Assembly: GCA_020809705.1 (NCBI GenBank)
Contig: CP085834.1
Coordinates: 434,001-498,000 of the forward strand
Length of the DNA: 64,000 nt
DNA from: Calonectria ilicicola
Taxonomy: Eukaryota; Ascomycota; Sordariomycetes; Hypocreales; Nectriaceae
Reading direction: 5' to 3'
A program made the translations under genes and the position numbers. Within the stretch, counting starts at the first letter, position 1. Each line of letters begins with the position of its first letter. The notes under the pieces are model-generated. The model worked only from the letters and a program-made list of their open reading frames with translations, ran no database searches and had not been told where the DNA came from. Below are positions 31,216-44,188 of the stretch, piece after piece.

Positions 31216-32861
31216 TTGTTTGATGAACTTTCGACTCGATTTGCGCTCTACGAATCCCAGAGTGGAGAACATTGGGCAGGTGCAGCTTGGAATTACTAGC
31301 AAATTGGTCCTAGACGTGATCGCATGCGATGAGAAGACAAACTGACCAGGCAAAATATCGGCGTAATCTCGCTCCAACGACGGCAATAGCGTCTCGGAGC
31401 ACTTGCATGGTACAAATGCAGAAGTCTTAGGGGAGATGACGAGCAGAAGGACAAATTAGGCGAGTTTTAAAGATTAAATACTAGCAATGCTTTGCATCAA
31501 GAATGAAGCTTGGCGCCTGTGATAGGCTGGAGCTTAACACATTCTCACAGGCCACGGTGGCAACAGACCCACGTGCAACGCCTTAGACACTACCCTAGAG
31601 CATCCTCACCAAAAGACTCAAAAGACTACCATCAAAATAGGAACCTCTTCAACAATGGTAATCGAAACAAATTATTTATTGTCTTTTAATTTTTCAGATA
31701 GTATTTGCATGCTTCTTTTCAGACTTGAATAAATTAATATGTGGTCGCACTCTTGAGCTGCTTCAAATCTAACCTCATTGATTTTCGTTTCGGTAAAACC
31801 CACTAGACCTCTGCTCAACAAATAACAGGCAAGAGACTTGAGAACACAATTATTTTCTCCTAGATGTCGCAAGTACTACTGAAAAGCTGAAATTCAAATT
31901 TATTTAGTTTTGCATGGTTTCTTGATGGATCGCGGTGAACATCGGGGCGCCCGTCAACAAGTTCCCTCATAAGGCAGTAGTTGCGATATTGGCTAGTGTG
32001 ACCTGAAAGGTCTAATATATGAAATGGAAATAAAGCAATAAAAGTGCCACCATAGGCTATCTCGGGTTTGTACATTTGCCCAATCCATGTTTTCCCTTTA
32101 TGTTTTATCAACCTCTTTCCTATCTCACCCACGAGTATTATTTCTCCATCATCTCGCTCTCCATATCACTCAACGCGTGATGTCTAGATGGAGGTCCTAA
32201 GCTTATTATTGAGCCCTTCACGTTCCCGAAAGTTCCGAAATTCCCCTGAACTATTTTCGGATATCTCAGCCGTGTTAGCGCGCCACGGGTGCTTGGAGGT
32301 CATCGCGCCAGGGTTTCCGACTCCACAAGCCGCCCGTCGCAGCCCTAAAAGTTAGCGCAGATCATTGCGGCGAGCCAGGGCCGTTTTGGGATGCATGGAC
32401 TCTTTAGTGCCGTGGTCCTGTATATGAAACCTGCTAAATTTGGAGGTGCACCGGCCTGCGTTTGGAGCCAAGACAGCCGTTCCGGACGATCAGACTTGAC
32501 TCGTCCACTTAGGAAGCCCAGAATCGTCTAGTTAGGATGGGCTAGAACACCAGGGGGTGGTTAGTCTATTGAAACGGATCAGCCTTAGATCCTGTGTACC
32601 TGAACTAGGTCCAACTCCAAAACATCGTCCGGTGCTCATCTCGACCACGGACCATCCCTAGCGGTATGTGTGCAAACCACGAGGACAAGAGTTGACTGTT
32701 TGATCCGAGTATATAGCTGGGCTTCAGTTCCGCCAAGAAGACATTTGTTTTCTCATCATCAATCGCTTTCATACTTAATACATTATTACACACTCTCTTT
32801 TCACTTCTAATTAATTAATATCCCTCCTTTTTTTTTATTACATACACATCATTCATTCAAA
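31216..32861. other. intergenic, no gene recognised
   Basis: About 1.6 kb. Two adjacent minus frames (31672-31872, 31860-32132) begin with non-ATG codons and show no domain. The last 100 bases before 32862 are C/T-rich and are the leader of the Gly-rich protein gene. Confidence 0.4.
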
Positions 32862-34542
32862 ATGCATTCCACTATTCCCATCTGCGCCGCCACTATGCTG
32901 GCCATCTCATCGGTGCACGCTAAAGTCTCTCTGGAAGAGGTTAATGTTCAGCTCAGCTCAGCAGTTGACTTGTCTGGCGAGGCTTGCCAGCTTGCCTCGG
33001 GTCTCCAGGCTTCTACAGTAGCTGAGGATGGAAATGTAAGCCTCTCCGAGTATGCTTGTCATCCAATATCGAGTACTAACATGATCTTAGCAACTTGTCG
33101 ACGACCTCGGCAAGATTATTGATGTTGTCACAACTATCTCTGGTCAGATGGATAACCAGGAGCTCAAGCGATCATATGGTTACGGAGGTAGCTCAGGCGG
33201 CTACGGTGGAGCTGGAGGCTCATCTGGTGGCTCCGCTGGAGGTTCGGGCTACGGTGGTGTTGGTGGCGGCGCTTCTGGCGGCGTCTCCGTCGGTGCCCAC
33301 GGAGGCATTGGTGGTGGTGCCTATGGAGGTGCTGGCGGTGGTGCTCACGGAGGTATCGGAGGCGGTGCTCATGGAGGCCTTGGTGGAGGCATCGGTGGAG
33401 GTGCCTCCGGTGGTGTCTCTGGCGGTATTGGCGGCGGTGCCCATGGAGGTCTTGGTGGAGGCATCAGTGGCGGAGCCCACGGTGGCATTGGAGGCGGTGC
33501 CTACGGAGGTGTCGGCGGTGGCGCTTCTGGTGGTGTCTCTGCTGGGCTCGGCGGTGGTGCTCACGGAGGTATTGGCGGAGGCATCGGTGGTGGTGCCTCT
33601 GGCGGTGTTTCTGGTGGTCTCGGCGGCGGTGCTTCCGGCGGTGTCTCCGCCGGTGCTGGTGGCGGTGCTTACGGCGGCATCGGAGGCGGTGCTTCTGGCG
33701 GCCTCATCGGCGGTCTCGGCGGCATTGTTGGCGGCCTTGTCGGAGGTCTTCTTCAGGGTGGAGCCCGCGTCGCCGGCGGTCTCGGCGGCCTCATTGGCGG
33801 CGGTCTTGGTGGAGGCTTTGGAGGTGGTGCCTATGGCGGCATCGGCGGCGGTGCTTCTGGCGGCGTCTCTGGTGGTGTCGGCGGAGGCCTTGGAGGCGGC
33901 GCATCTGGTGGTGTCTCTGGCGGTGTCGGTGGCAGCATTGGCGGTGGTGCCTCCGGAGGTGTCAGCGGCGGTATTAGAGGTGGTGCTTCCGGTGGTGCCT
34001 CCGGTGGCGTTGGCGGAAGCATTGGAGGCGGCCCTTCTGGTGGTATCGGTGGTGATGCCTCTGGCGGCGTCTCTGGCGGCGCTTCGGGTGGTGTTGGCGG
34101 TGGTGCAAGTGGTGGTGTTAGTGGCGGCGCTGGAGGTGCTGCCGGGGGTGCTGCTGGTGGCTCTGCTGGAGGTTCCGCCGGAGGCTCCGGCGGCTACTCT
34201 CCTGATGGTGGTGATGGCTCCAGCGACGACTCTGGTAACGACTCCGGCGATGACTCCTACAGCAAGCGCTCTGTCTACGACGTTGAAGAAACCTGTCAGG
34301 ACTTTGACGAGTTCATTGGCAATGCCATCAAGACCGCCGATGCTATTCGCGCCCACGTCAAGGTCATCACTGATGCTGGTTTTAAGACTGAGCTGAGCCA
34401 TCTCCTTGTCTCTACCAAGGACTGCATCGATGAGTTCGGACCCAAATTGCTTGCTGTCGCTCCTTCTTGCAAGTCGACCGGACAGCACACCCTTGCAGAG
34501 GCTGACAAGGCCTTCAAGGACTGCATTGCCGAGCTGAACTAA
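32862..34542 (+). CDS. glycine-rich repeat secreted protein (silk-like), kexin site
   Basis: Exons 32862-33035 and 33091-34542; the intron 33036-33090 is GTAAGC...CTTAG with a CTAAC branch. The product is 541 aa. It has a signal peptide (to about residue 20), a short helical N-terminal segment, then about 340 residues (33180-34200) of GG-rich repeats built on GGASGGVSGG, GGAHGGIGGG and GGAYGG units. A Ser/Asp-rich acidic linker leads to a KR site, followed by a helical C-terminal domain of about 90 residues with three cysteines. The N- and C-terminal helical parts vaguely recall hydrophobic-surface-binding (HsbA-like) proteins. A cell-wall, surface-coating or adhesive role is plausible but inferred. 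Confidence 0.8.
33180..34200 (+). repeat. degenerate tandem repeat coding Gly-rich units
   Basis: Imperfect 18-36 bp units of the type GGNGGNGGNGCYNNNGGNGG. The repeats keep all three forward frames and a minus frame free of stops, which explains the long shadow frames here. Confidence 0.8.
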
Positions 34543-35149
34543 ACAATTCACGAAAGTCACAATCATTATGGTCTGGAGGGTAATGAGCTGGGTTGAATCC
34601 CAGATACAAACACACGTCACGTTCTCTTTTTATTTTTATGTTTACAGGTGCAAAGCCTGTCTCATGTCTCTTAATAGTACATCCTGCATAAGCCAGCGTT
34701 AATAAACTATCTCCTTTTTCCATGAGCCGTGCTAAACTTGTGAATAAAAGTGTAGCTTGTTGGCTTGGATAAAGAAGTCTCCATCTTGTGCTTGTTGTAA
34801 CTCGCCTTAATTGGTAGATTTGCCAGGTTGAGTTACTTAAAATCCTGATTCCTCCGAGTTCCATATCGAATTCATCCACTGTCTAAAGGAAATACGACCT
34901 CATATTTTATATAATTTCTTTTCCGATCCGGGTTTGCAATTTGACAGTGACTTACAGAACACACCCAAGTCCATATATGAATATAGCCATGGTCATGACC
35001 AGGAAAGATGGCAAATGGAGACAGCTGACTAGCCCAAATATCCGTAACCCTCCTACCCTGGAGCGTCTGCCTAGCGCCCTCTATTTCTATGTGGGCCCGC
35101 GGCACGCTCGAAGGTTAAGGAACCACGATGAGACCCTCGGGTTTTCAGC
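34543..35149. other. intergenic, no gene recognised
   Basis: Contains the 3' region of the Gly-rich protein gene and the tRNA upstream flank. No gene seen. Confidence 0.4.
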
Positions 35150-35243
35150 GCCCCCGTGGCGGAGTGGTTACCGCTTGGTACTTATGTGTTAAGAAACCCT
35201 TAATGACATGCCAAGGTCGCCAGTTCGATCCTGGCCGGGGGCA
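35150..35243 (+). tRNA. intron-containing tRNA, probably tRNA-Ile (anticodon TAT)
   Basis: The acceptor GCCCCCG pairs with CGGGGGC, with discriminator A. The D stem is GCGG/CCGC and the T arm is GCCAG-TTCGATC-CTGGC. The anticodon stem TGGTA pairs with TGCCA when 21 nt (35187-35207) are removed after position 37. That leaves exactly 73 nt. The loop starts CTTATG, so the anticodon reads TAT. The intron contains a TTAAG/CTTAA hairpin. Position 37 is G, whereas tRNA-Ile(UAU) normally has A there, so the isotype is less certain than the gene. Confidence 0.75.
35187..35207 (+). other. tRNA intron (21 nt)
   Basis: Lies after anticodon position 37, the standard place for eukaryotic tRNA introns. It was placed because removing it restores a 7-nt loop and a 5-bp stem. 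Confidence 0.65.
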
Positions 35244-36082
35244 CCATCTTTTTGCGGTCTTATGTCGTTGGGCTGTCGCTGTTGCTGCCTGGCCAATAGA
35301 ATGTTCTCGAACCAACGGTATGCATAACTTAGTAATGTAACTGCATACATACTCCCTCTATCACAGCTATTGATCTCATGATGAGTGAATAGTGCTAAGT
35401 ATGAGAGAAAGTGAGTGATAGATAGTCTAACTTTTTTAGTGGACGTAGGCACACAATTGCTCTGAAGCTAGGTGTCTCCATTCACCATCGACCCAGTATC
35501 CCAGACGTACCTCTGCAGGCTGCATAAAATGTTGAAAATGAGCATTGTGCACAATTATGGTGTCTCATGTATTGTGCATACCTCAGGACTGTGCCGCTGT
35601 AGCATAAGTGTGGGGATGCTAGGTGGATATGTAATTAGTTGTCATCCAAGAAGTGAGTGAGTTGTCTCGTGTGCAACAAACCGCAATGCTATTGAGTTAG
35701 ATTGCGGTTATTATCAGAAGGATAAAACTCTCAAGTTGATTACTATGGGTTAAATAGATAGCGAGGATTGAATGGTACCTGTTGAATGAAGAAAAGATGT
35801 CGCAGCGGTTGAGGAATCCTGCGCTGTTGGTCTTGCATCATGCGTTCGAACGCGGGTTATATTGGCCCTTGCAACCTCTTCTTTATGGACTTTGAATTTT
35901 AATGTCAGGTTTTGCTTCCTACCGTATTTTTGACTTGCTTCTATAGAATGTGTAGTGACTGGGAGGGAGATAGTGATACAAGCCAAGTTGCCTATATTCG
36001 GTCAGACCAGCACTTAGTTTGGTGCGCGGTGGGCGTGACATTCTTCTTTAATACATGTTTTAATATTTGCTAGAGCCTACAG
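35244..36082. other. intergenic, no gene recognised
   Basis: No open frame with protein character. TTATATGG/ATTATGG-type AT-rich stretches only. Confidence 0.4.
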
Positions 36083-38180
36083 ATCCCTTTAACTGCGTTA
36101 GCCCTCCACTTGGGTCACGGGCAGGGGTGTATTGCCAATCAAAGTGCTCTAAATTGAAGGTACATCAATTGCCTGCTAAATTGGGTGATGCCAGAAGTCC
36201 CAGCAACGGTCGGATCTACATAACGCTACCTCACACTCTTGACAGCGGTATCGTGACTGCGACGCCCGGCTGTTTCCACTGACTGTTGATAATGGCCTCC
36301 TTTTTTTGTGAGGCCTCGGCTGACCTAGACGATATCCCTGACAAGCTAAGCACTCAGATTTTCCTTTTCGGACAAGAATATGCTGTGAAACAGGCGTAAA
36401 TTCGTCTCCAGTCCGAATCCGCTTCCTAGTTTGAACTTCTGGACTGTATTTTTGAATGAGGCTATTCCAAATGTGCTGGCGCCAATCTACTGGCTGTGTA
36501 AATATCTTCCAATTGGGCTGCCCTAGCTTTTGCACAGTAAAGGGGTTATTGAGACCTATTTCCAAAAGGAAGTCCCAAGCAAGGACCTTCCAACCGCCCC
36601 TCCGAACACGGCGGCTAGGGCTCCAATACGACCGCATTTGGTCACCTCGATCAACAGCATTCATTTCGTTATTATAGCTGCTAGCCACAGCCGGGATAGA
36701 AATCAGCTTGACAGGCTCAGTACCAAAAAATGCTGTATTGGCCGTGCTGACAGTTTTGCTATTGTCGGCTTTTTCGCCAACAGTCAATCTTTTCATCGCC
36801 TTTGAATACAGTTGACAACATCAACACAAGGGCATTGTCTTTCCACGCTATTTGATTGACCTTATTATCAGAGGTCGGAATAGCCCTGACCTCATTAAAT
36901 TGAAGGCTGCCGGCGGCGGTGTTGTCTGCAGCTTTCAGCTTGGCTAGGTCAACATAAATACCGCAGTTGCGGCGGGCTGTGCCTGTGGCCCCGTGCCCAC
37001 ATTGACGGAGCCGGCGAAAGAGGTCACAGGAGGAAAATAGGTTATCCAAAAAGACGTGATATGTGGATTTTGGTAATAGATTTACTAGGGAAATAACCAT
37101 AGCTTGTGTCGGGTTCAGATAAATGCCGCTCTTTGGTCTCTTTTGCCGTTGCCGCCGGAGCTGTGATGACCGGTGCCGGTAAGCAGGCCTGATTTTGGTG
37201 ACTTTAGCCCGGGCTATTCCAACTGACCCAAACCTCGGACCTGGCTGGTGCCAAATCTACCTAAGAAAATAGCCTCCTTGGGCTACAATCCACACTTTGA
37301 AGCCGGTTGGAATAGGTTTATTTTTGATAGTTGTTGTCTTAGTAGATCTTCCAAGATAGCGGGCCATAGCTTCATCTACAGTAATATTCGTGCCTGGCTT
37401 GTAGAATTGAGTAGACGCTTGTTGTATTATATCAGACCATTCATTGACCCGGCTAAAGGTCCGGCTGTGAGGCCGGTCTGTTGTGGCTACCTGAATAGTT
37501 GTGTGATCAAATATTCGTAGGTGCCGTGATAAGAGCTGAAACCGGTCATAAGACATCCACTTAGTAATTGGATGAACAGCACATTAAGCCTTCGGCTGTG
37601 AAGTCTTCCAATAGTCTTCAATCCTTAGTTCCTTAGTTATTCGCATATAAATCATGATAGCAATCCACACGTAGATTTCTGCAACGGAGGTCGGTTTCCA
37701 ATTCAACAGCCGTGACCGCGGGCGCTGTTGACTGCAGCTTTTAGCTTGATCAAGCAAGTGACTAGCCCAGCTATTGGTATATTGAACCCATCTTTCAACT
37801 AAGAAAATAGGCAGGAATTCTTGGAATAACAATAGCGGGTCTTGGGGCAGCTCTTCAATTATTGCAGCCCGGGCCGGCAGCTCAATTGGCTCAAAGCTGT
37901 AGCCGCGGTCAGTGGTCGGCGCCTTCGTTGGCCGGCAGGTGTTATCCTCAGGCCGCTCGCGGCGGCAGTCATCAGTTGAGATAAAGCTGTCATCGTCATA
38001 CACATTGATGGCCTCATTAGAGGGTTGTTGGGTATCCATTGTAAATAAAATAATGAATTACATAGTAAAATGAGTTGCATTGATTCTGGAAGTCATTGAT
38101 GTCACTCGAGGTCACTTTGCTTTTGCTGGGGTCATGTGGGGCGGGGTACGGAGGTGGAGGGCTAACGCAGTTAAAGGGAT
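36083..38180 (-). mobile_element. piggyBac-superfamily element, decayed
   Basis: 27-bp inverted repeats lie at 36083-36109 and 38154-38180 and share the core CTGCGTTAGCCCTCCAC. TTAA sits inside each repeat (36089-36092 and 38171-38174). If TTAA is the target site the element proper is 36093-38170. The identity runs 6 bp beyond TTAA on both sides, so the true boundary could be the outer edge. The internal gene is a broken piggyBac transposase on the minus strand. Confidence 0.85.
36176..38039 (-). pseudogene. piggyBac (DDE_Tnp_1_7) transposase, broken
   Basis: The reading frame starts at ATG 38039 (MDTQQPSNEAIN) and shows piggyBac blocks in order: KELRIEDYWKT, MSYDRFQLLSRHLRIFD, NITVDEAMARYLGRS, VFLDNLFSS, NAVDRGDQMRSY. 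It ends in a Cys-rich finger (CQECEVALC, CWDFWH). The three catalytic Asp candidates sit in VDEAM, LDNLF and VDRGD. It is broken by an in-frame TAA at 37584-37586, an in-frame TAG at 37257-37259 (where a Trp codon is expected) and a 1-nt frameshift at about 36760-36796. It is inactive as read. Confidence 0.88.
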
Positions 38181-40475
<2,295 letters not shown>

Positions 40476-41533
40476 ACGGCACATTGTTTAGTTCTTTGTT
40501 GTTGGAAATGGTTCATGATATAGTTTATCAACATCCCTTGTATCTCGCGGTAGAATCGGACCTTGAAATATTTTCTTTTTCTAATTCAAGACTATTCGGG
40601 CCTATTTACAACACTGCGATGAATAACTGTGGGTGTAGGATGCAGACTTCCGTTGGAGCAGTGCCATCAAGCAGTCTTGTCCAGGAGCAGGCAAATCAGA
40701 TGAAAACACATTTGCAAGACGTGACGCTGCTCATGGAAGAGATCAAACTCAGCTCAAAGACTGGCAATTTGATAAGCCTCCATTGAGGCCCTGTAGGATC
40801 AGCATAGCCCCCTCTGGTCCAACACCGGATGAGAGAGGGCTGATGTGAGAACGGGAATATCACGATGATCGGCACACGCACCAACAGACAAATGCAAAGA
40901 ATCATCTGGTCTGTGGGGTGGAAAAGCTTCTGGCCCGGGAGATGAATGGGTATTTATTATATCACAGGTAAGTGGGCCGTGTCTTCGTTTATTTTGGCCC
41001 GGGTTGGTTAGCTTGATGCAGGTATTTCCAACTTTGCGTGAGCCATTGCTGCACAGCCCGTGGCAAATTCATGTTGGCTCCCGGCGCGTTGGCGGCCCCA
41101 TTCTGGATCCATGGTGCGCCCCTTGTCGGAATATGAATGGGCAACGTCAAGTGTTTTGTTATATCAACCAACACCACCAAACATATTTTTGAATGAGTAA
41201 GCACTGTTGGCTCATTTTGGGAAATGATTGCGCTGCGAAGTCGTGTGCCATGTTGGATTGCGTCATCTAGATCCTCGTATCTGCATGATAGTGTTGTTCA
41301 ATGCGCAGCCGCACCTTAAAATAAAATAAGTCTCAGCCTGGCGATTCAAACAATAAGAATCTCAACCATGCTTGAGGATACTTAAAGCATATCTATTGGG
41401 CTTTTGCAGATATTAAAATGTTTTAGATTAGCGCGCGGTGGTACCCATCGATGATGCATCCATCACCCGACATCGAACCTCTCGCTCAGCCCTATTGTTT
41501 TAGGAATATATCCGTCTAGTTGAAGGCTTTATT
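40476..41533. other. intergenic, no gene recognised
   Basis: The open frame at 40484-40786 follows the sulfatase stop directly and lacks protein character. No other candidate. Confidence 0.4.
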
Positions 41534-42337
41534 ATGAACTACCATGATGCTCCAGGTCACGACCATGACGGACTTCAAGTGATACCCGATAGCCAAACTC
41601 CAGCATCTATTTCATCATCTTATCCTTCCCCGCCATTATATAGTCAAGCATATCAGAGCCAACTATCGCCAAACATCGCATATTATCCAGGTCTTAATCT
41701 TACTCCGAATCCTACTCTGGTTGAGCAGGGTAGCAAAAATTCCATTTTTGGGTTAAGGAAGTCGACTTTCATCCTTTCGCTACTACTTGCACTCGTCACG
41801 ACCGCTGCTGTAACCATCAGTGGGGTTCTTGGAGCAAAGTTGGCAGACCACTGGTAGGACCAATTCATTTTCAGCACATAGGTATCTGGATTTGATCTAC
41901 TAACATTTTCGACTACTAGTACACAAAGCACCGAATCATCAAACACCTCAAGCCCCGATACAACCTCAACTACTGCCACGACCGATTTTATTGCCCCGAC
42001 AAACGTTGTAGTTGCCCTTGATTGCAACCAAAAAAATCCCATTCGAAAAACTGTACAACGTTACGCATCTATGATCACATATAATCTGACGTGCGATGAA
42101 AATTGCGAGGGCCCTGACATTGTCGTTACTTGGGCGTACTCGATAGAAATGTGCCTGGAAGCTTGTCTGAGTACAAGAAATACCAGCGCCCCCAACTGTA
42201 CCGATGTGGCGTTTACTCCGAACCTGGACGGTGCAGGGATATATGGAGGGAATTGTTTTCTCAAGGCAAATTGTACCGCTGTGGGGGCAACATCGGATGC
42301 CCACATTAACCACGCGATCTTGTATGATGAAAATTAA
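41534..42337 (+). CDS. single-pass membrane protein with Cys-rich extracellular domain
   Basis: Exons 41534-41853 and 41920-42337; the intron 41854-41919 is GTAGGA...TACTAG with a CTAAC branch. The product is 245 aa. Residues 1-75 are polar and Pro/Ser/Tyr-rich and presumably cytosolic. A single transmembrane segment lies at about 78-101 (FILSLLLALVTTAAVTISGV). A Ser/Thr-rich stalk of about 25 residues is followed by a domain of about 100 residues with eight cysteines, three N-glycosylation sequons and a C-x-x-x-C arrangement reminiscent of PAN/apple domains. A wall-sensing or adhesion role is plausible; no specific family is recognised. Confidence 0.75.
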
Positions 42338-42853
42338 TGTGGAAACGCTGTGATATTTACTTCTAGCTACTATTAATTAATAAGAGATACAAGGAAGCCA
42401 GAATTCGCCCCCTCTATTGTTATCTCACTCAACACTATTCGTGGCGAGTGCCCGACTTTGCTGATGGCAAATGGTTCTGGGCAACACGGAGGCTTGGCAA
42501 CGCTAAATGCGCGTAAACAAATAACTTTCACTTGATTCACAATTCAAGATCACGTCATACGATGTATCCAGTAGGCTATGCTCCGCGGATCAAATTAGCG
42601 TTCAATGACGATCGCCCACCGCCGAGTGCCGAAATAAACTCAATTCGCCATCAGTGCATATGAATTAGAATTAACCTTCACAAATAACGGCAAAATGTCT
42701 CAGATCTTGGCTTTAAAAGTATGGTGGTACTAAAAAGGCTTGAAAAGAACATGATTCTCGCTAACCGAGCGACCACCTTCTCGCTATTGCATAAGTTATT
42801 CATGATAAATAATTTGATTCCTAATATACATAATTATTTCATGAACCCAGTTT
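42338..42853. other. intergenic, no gene recognised
   Basis: Convergent 3' region; AT-rich between 42640 and 42850. Confidence 0.4.
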
Positions 42854-44188
42854 CTATTTCATATCGCGTAATTCTATTTCGTCGGGGGATTCGGATCTCG
42901 AAATATCTGTATGATGTAGGCCCATTGGTGTATCGACCAAGTGAGCCGATGAACGGTGGGGCGCAGATCTGCTATTGGAGGCATTAAACGAGACATTATG
43001 AGTCTTGGGACCACTCCGTGGATGAGACCCCTTTGTCTCGTCCAAAGGTTTTTGATATCCGGCTTGTCCGGATGCTGGGTTGGATCTCAAGCTAAAGTAT
43101 GGCCTAAGAGATGGAAGGCAAGCAATGATCAGACATAGGTTGCAATCAAGGGTATTGAAGAGCACTGTGAGTTTGGGTTAGTTGCTTCCGTAGACTGGAT
43201 AAGTTAGTGAACCTACTAAGAACACTAAATGTGACGTCTTTCCCGTTCATGGCTGATGAAATCGCGATGTAGCGAACGACGGCGATGATAATGTTGACAA
43301 TGCCAAGAAGGAATGTGCAATAAACTCCTACTCGAAGAGACGTTTTTAATTTTAGCTTAGTTATTATAAGCCATGGTAAAAGAAAGACTGCCCTTAGTTA
43401 GTACCGTTCTCTCAGAACTTAAACAAGATACTGCATACTCATGATATCTCCACTAATGTGTAGTGACCAGGTGATTTTGAACACGATTGCGGGTTTTGCC
43501 GGCAGGCAATTTGTCCGACCGGTCAGATCCCTAGTGAGCCAAGTATTAGCATCGATTAAATGGCTCTAGTCATCAATTATAGCTTACCAATTAGTTTCGA
43601 CAGGAAGGCAGATTAATAAATGAACAAGAATGCTAACGCAATAGGCAGACGCAATAAAACCAACAGTTGCCCATAATACCATTCTTCGCTTCACTATGAA
43701 AAGAGGAAACACCTTCAAATATAAAGAAAGGAGCGCTGCCTTGGATAGGTACAGGGCTGTCAAGAACATGAGGCCCCAGACCCAGAAGATCTGAAATACA
43801 TCAGTGAGTAAAACATCATGTTTCTGGGAAAGGTTTAAAATGTACCTTGTTTACTTGTGTCGCTTCTTCAAATGAGCCATGATAGTTTTGCAAAGAGAGT
43901 GTTACACCTCGATCAAAAGCATCGAGATTCGCCAAAGGGACGTTGAGGCTCGAGGCAATAATGGCAAAAACTAAGGAAGCGCACATGAAGCCATCGCTGT
44001 TGAGCAAGCGTGTCCTCTGAATCTTCAAGCGGAGATAGATTCTCGCTATTATGACTGCTGCAGCGATGGCGATGAGAACCCATGCTGCCGCCTGTGGAGT
44101 GATCTCATGGTCAGTGACGTGATGGATACTGTCTGAAAAGGATTCTAACCAAGATGGAGGCAGCACTGGGGGAGCCAAACAATGACAT
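42854..44188 (-). CDS. fungal rhodopsin-family (PTH11-type) seven-TM membrane protein
   Basis: Six exons: 44188-44150, 44103-43846, 43790-43588, 43530-43439, 43387-43217 and 43164-42854, giving 357 aa, the usual family length. The first exon (13 codons, MSLFGSPSAASIL) is my reconstruction: the main exon is open further upstream but contains no ATG in frame. Family blocks: RIYLRLKIQRTRLLNSDGF after TM1, QNYHGSFEEATQ, an LPVETNWD block, ITWSLHISGDIM, YCTFLLGIVNIIIAVVRY and CLIIACLPSLRPYF. A polar 70-residue cytoplasmic tail ends the protein. Members have seven TM segments; some act in surface sensing and many are unstudied. A role here is unknown. Confidence 0.85.

Noticed and set aside
31672..32132. 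Two adjacent minus frames (66 and 90 codons)
   Set aside because: At least the longer one starts with GTG and neither shows splice continuity or domain signal.
33095..34620. Long open frames (433 codons plus, 466 codons minus) overlapping the Gly-rich gene
   Set aside because: They are by-products of GGN-rich repeats, show Val/Ala/Thr monotony and lack a signal peptide or domain. The frame with signal peptide, intron and kexin site is the gene.
40484..40786. 100-codon frame right after the sulfatase stop
   Set aside because: No motif, no promoter space, low-complexity ending; likely 3' UTR.
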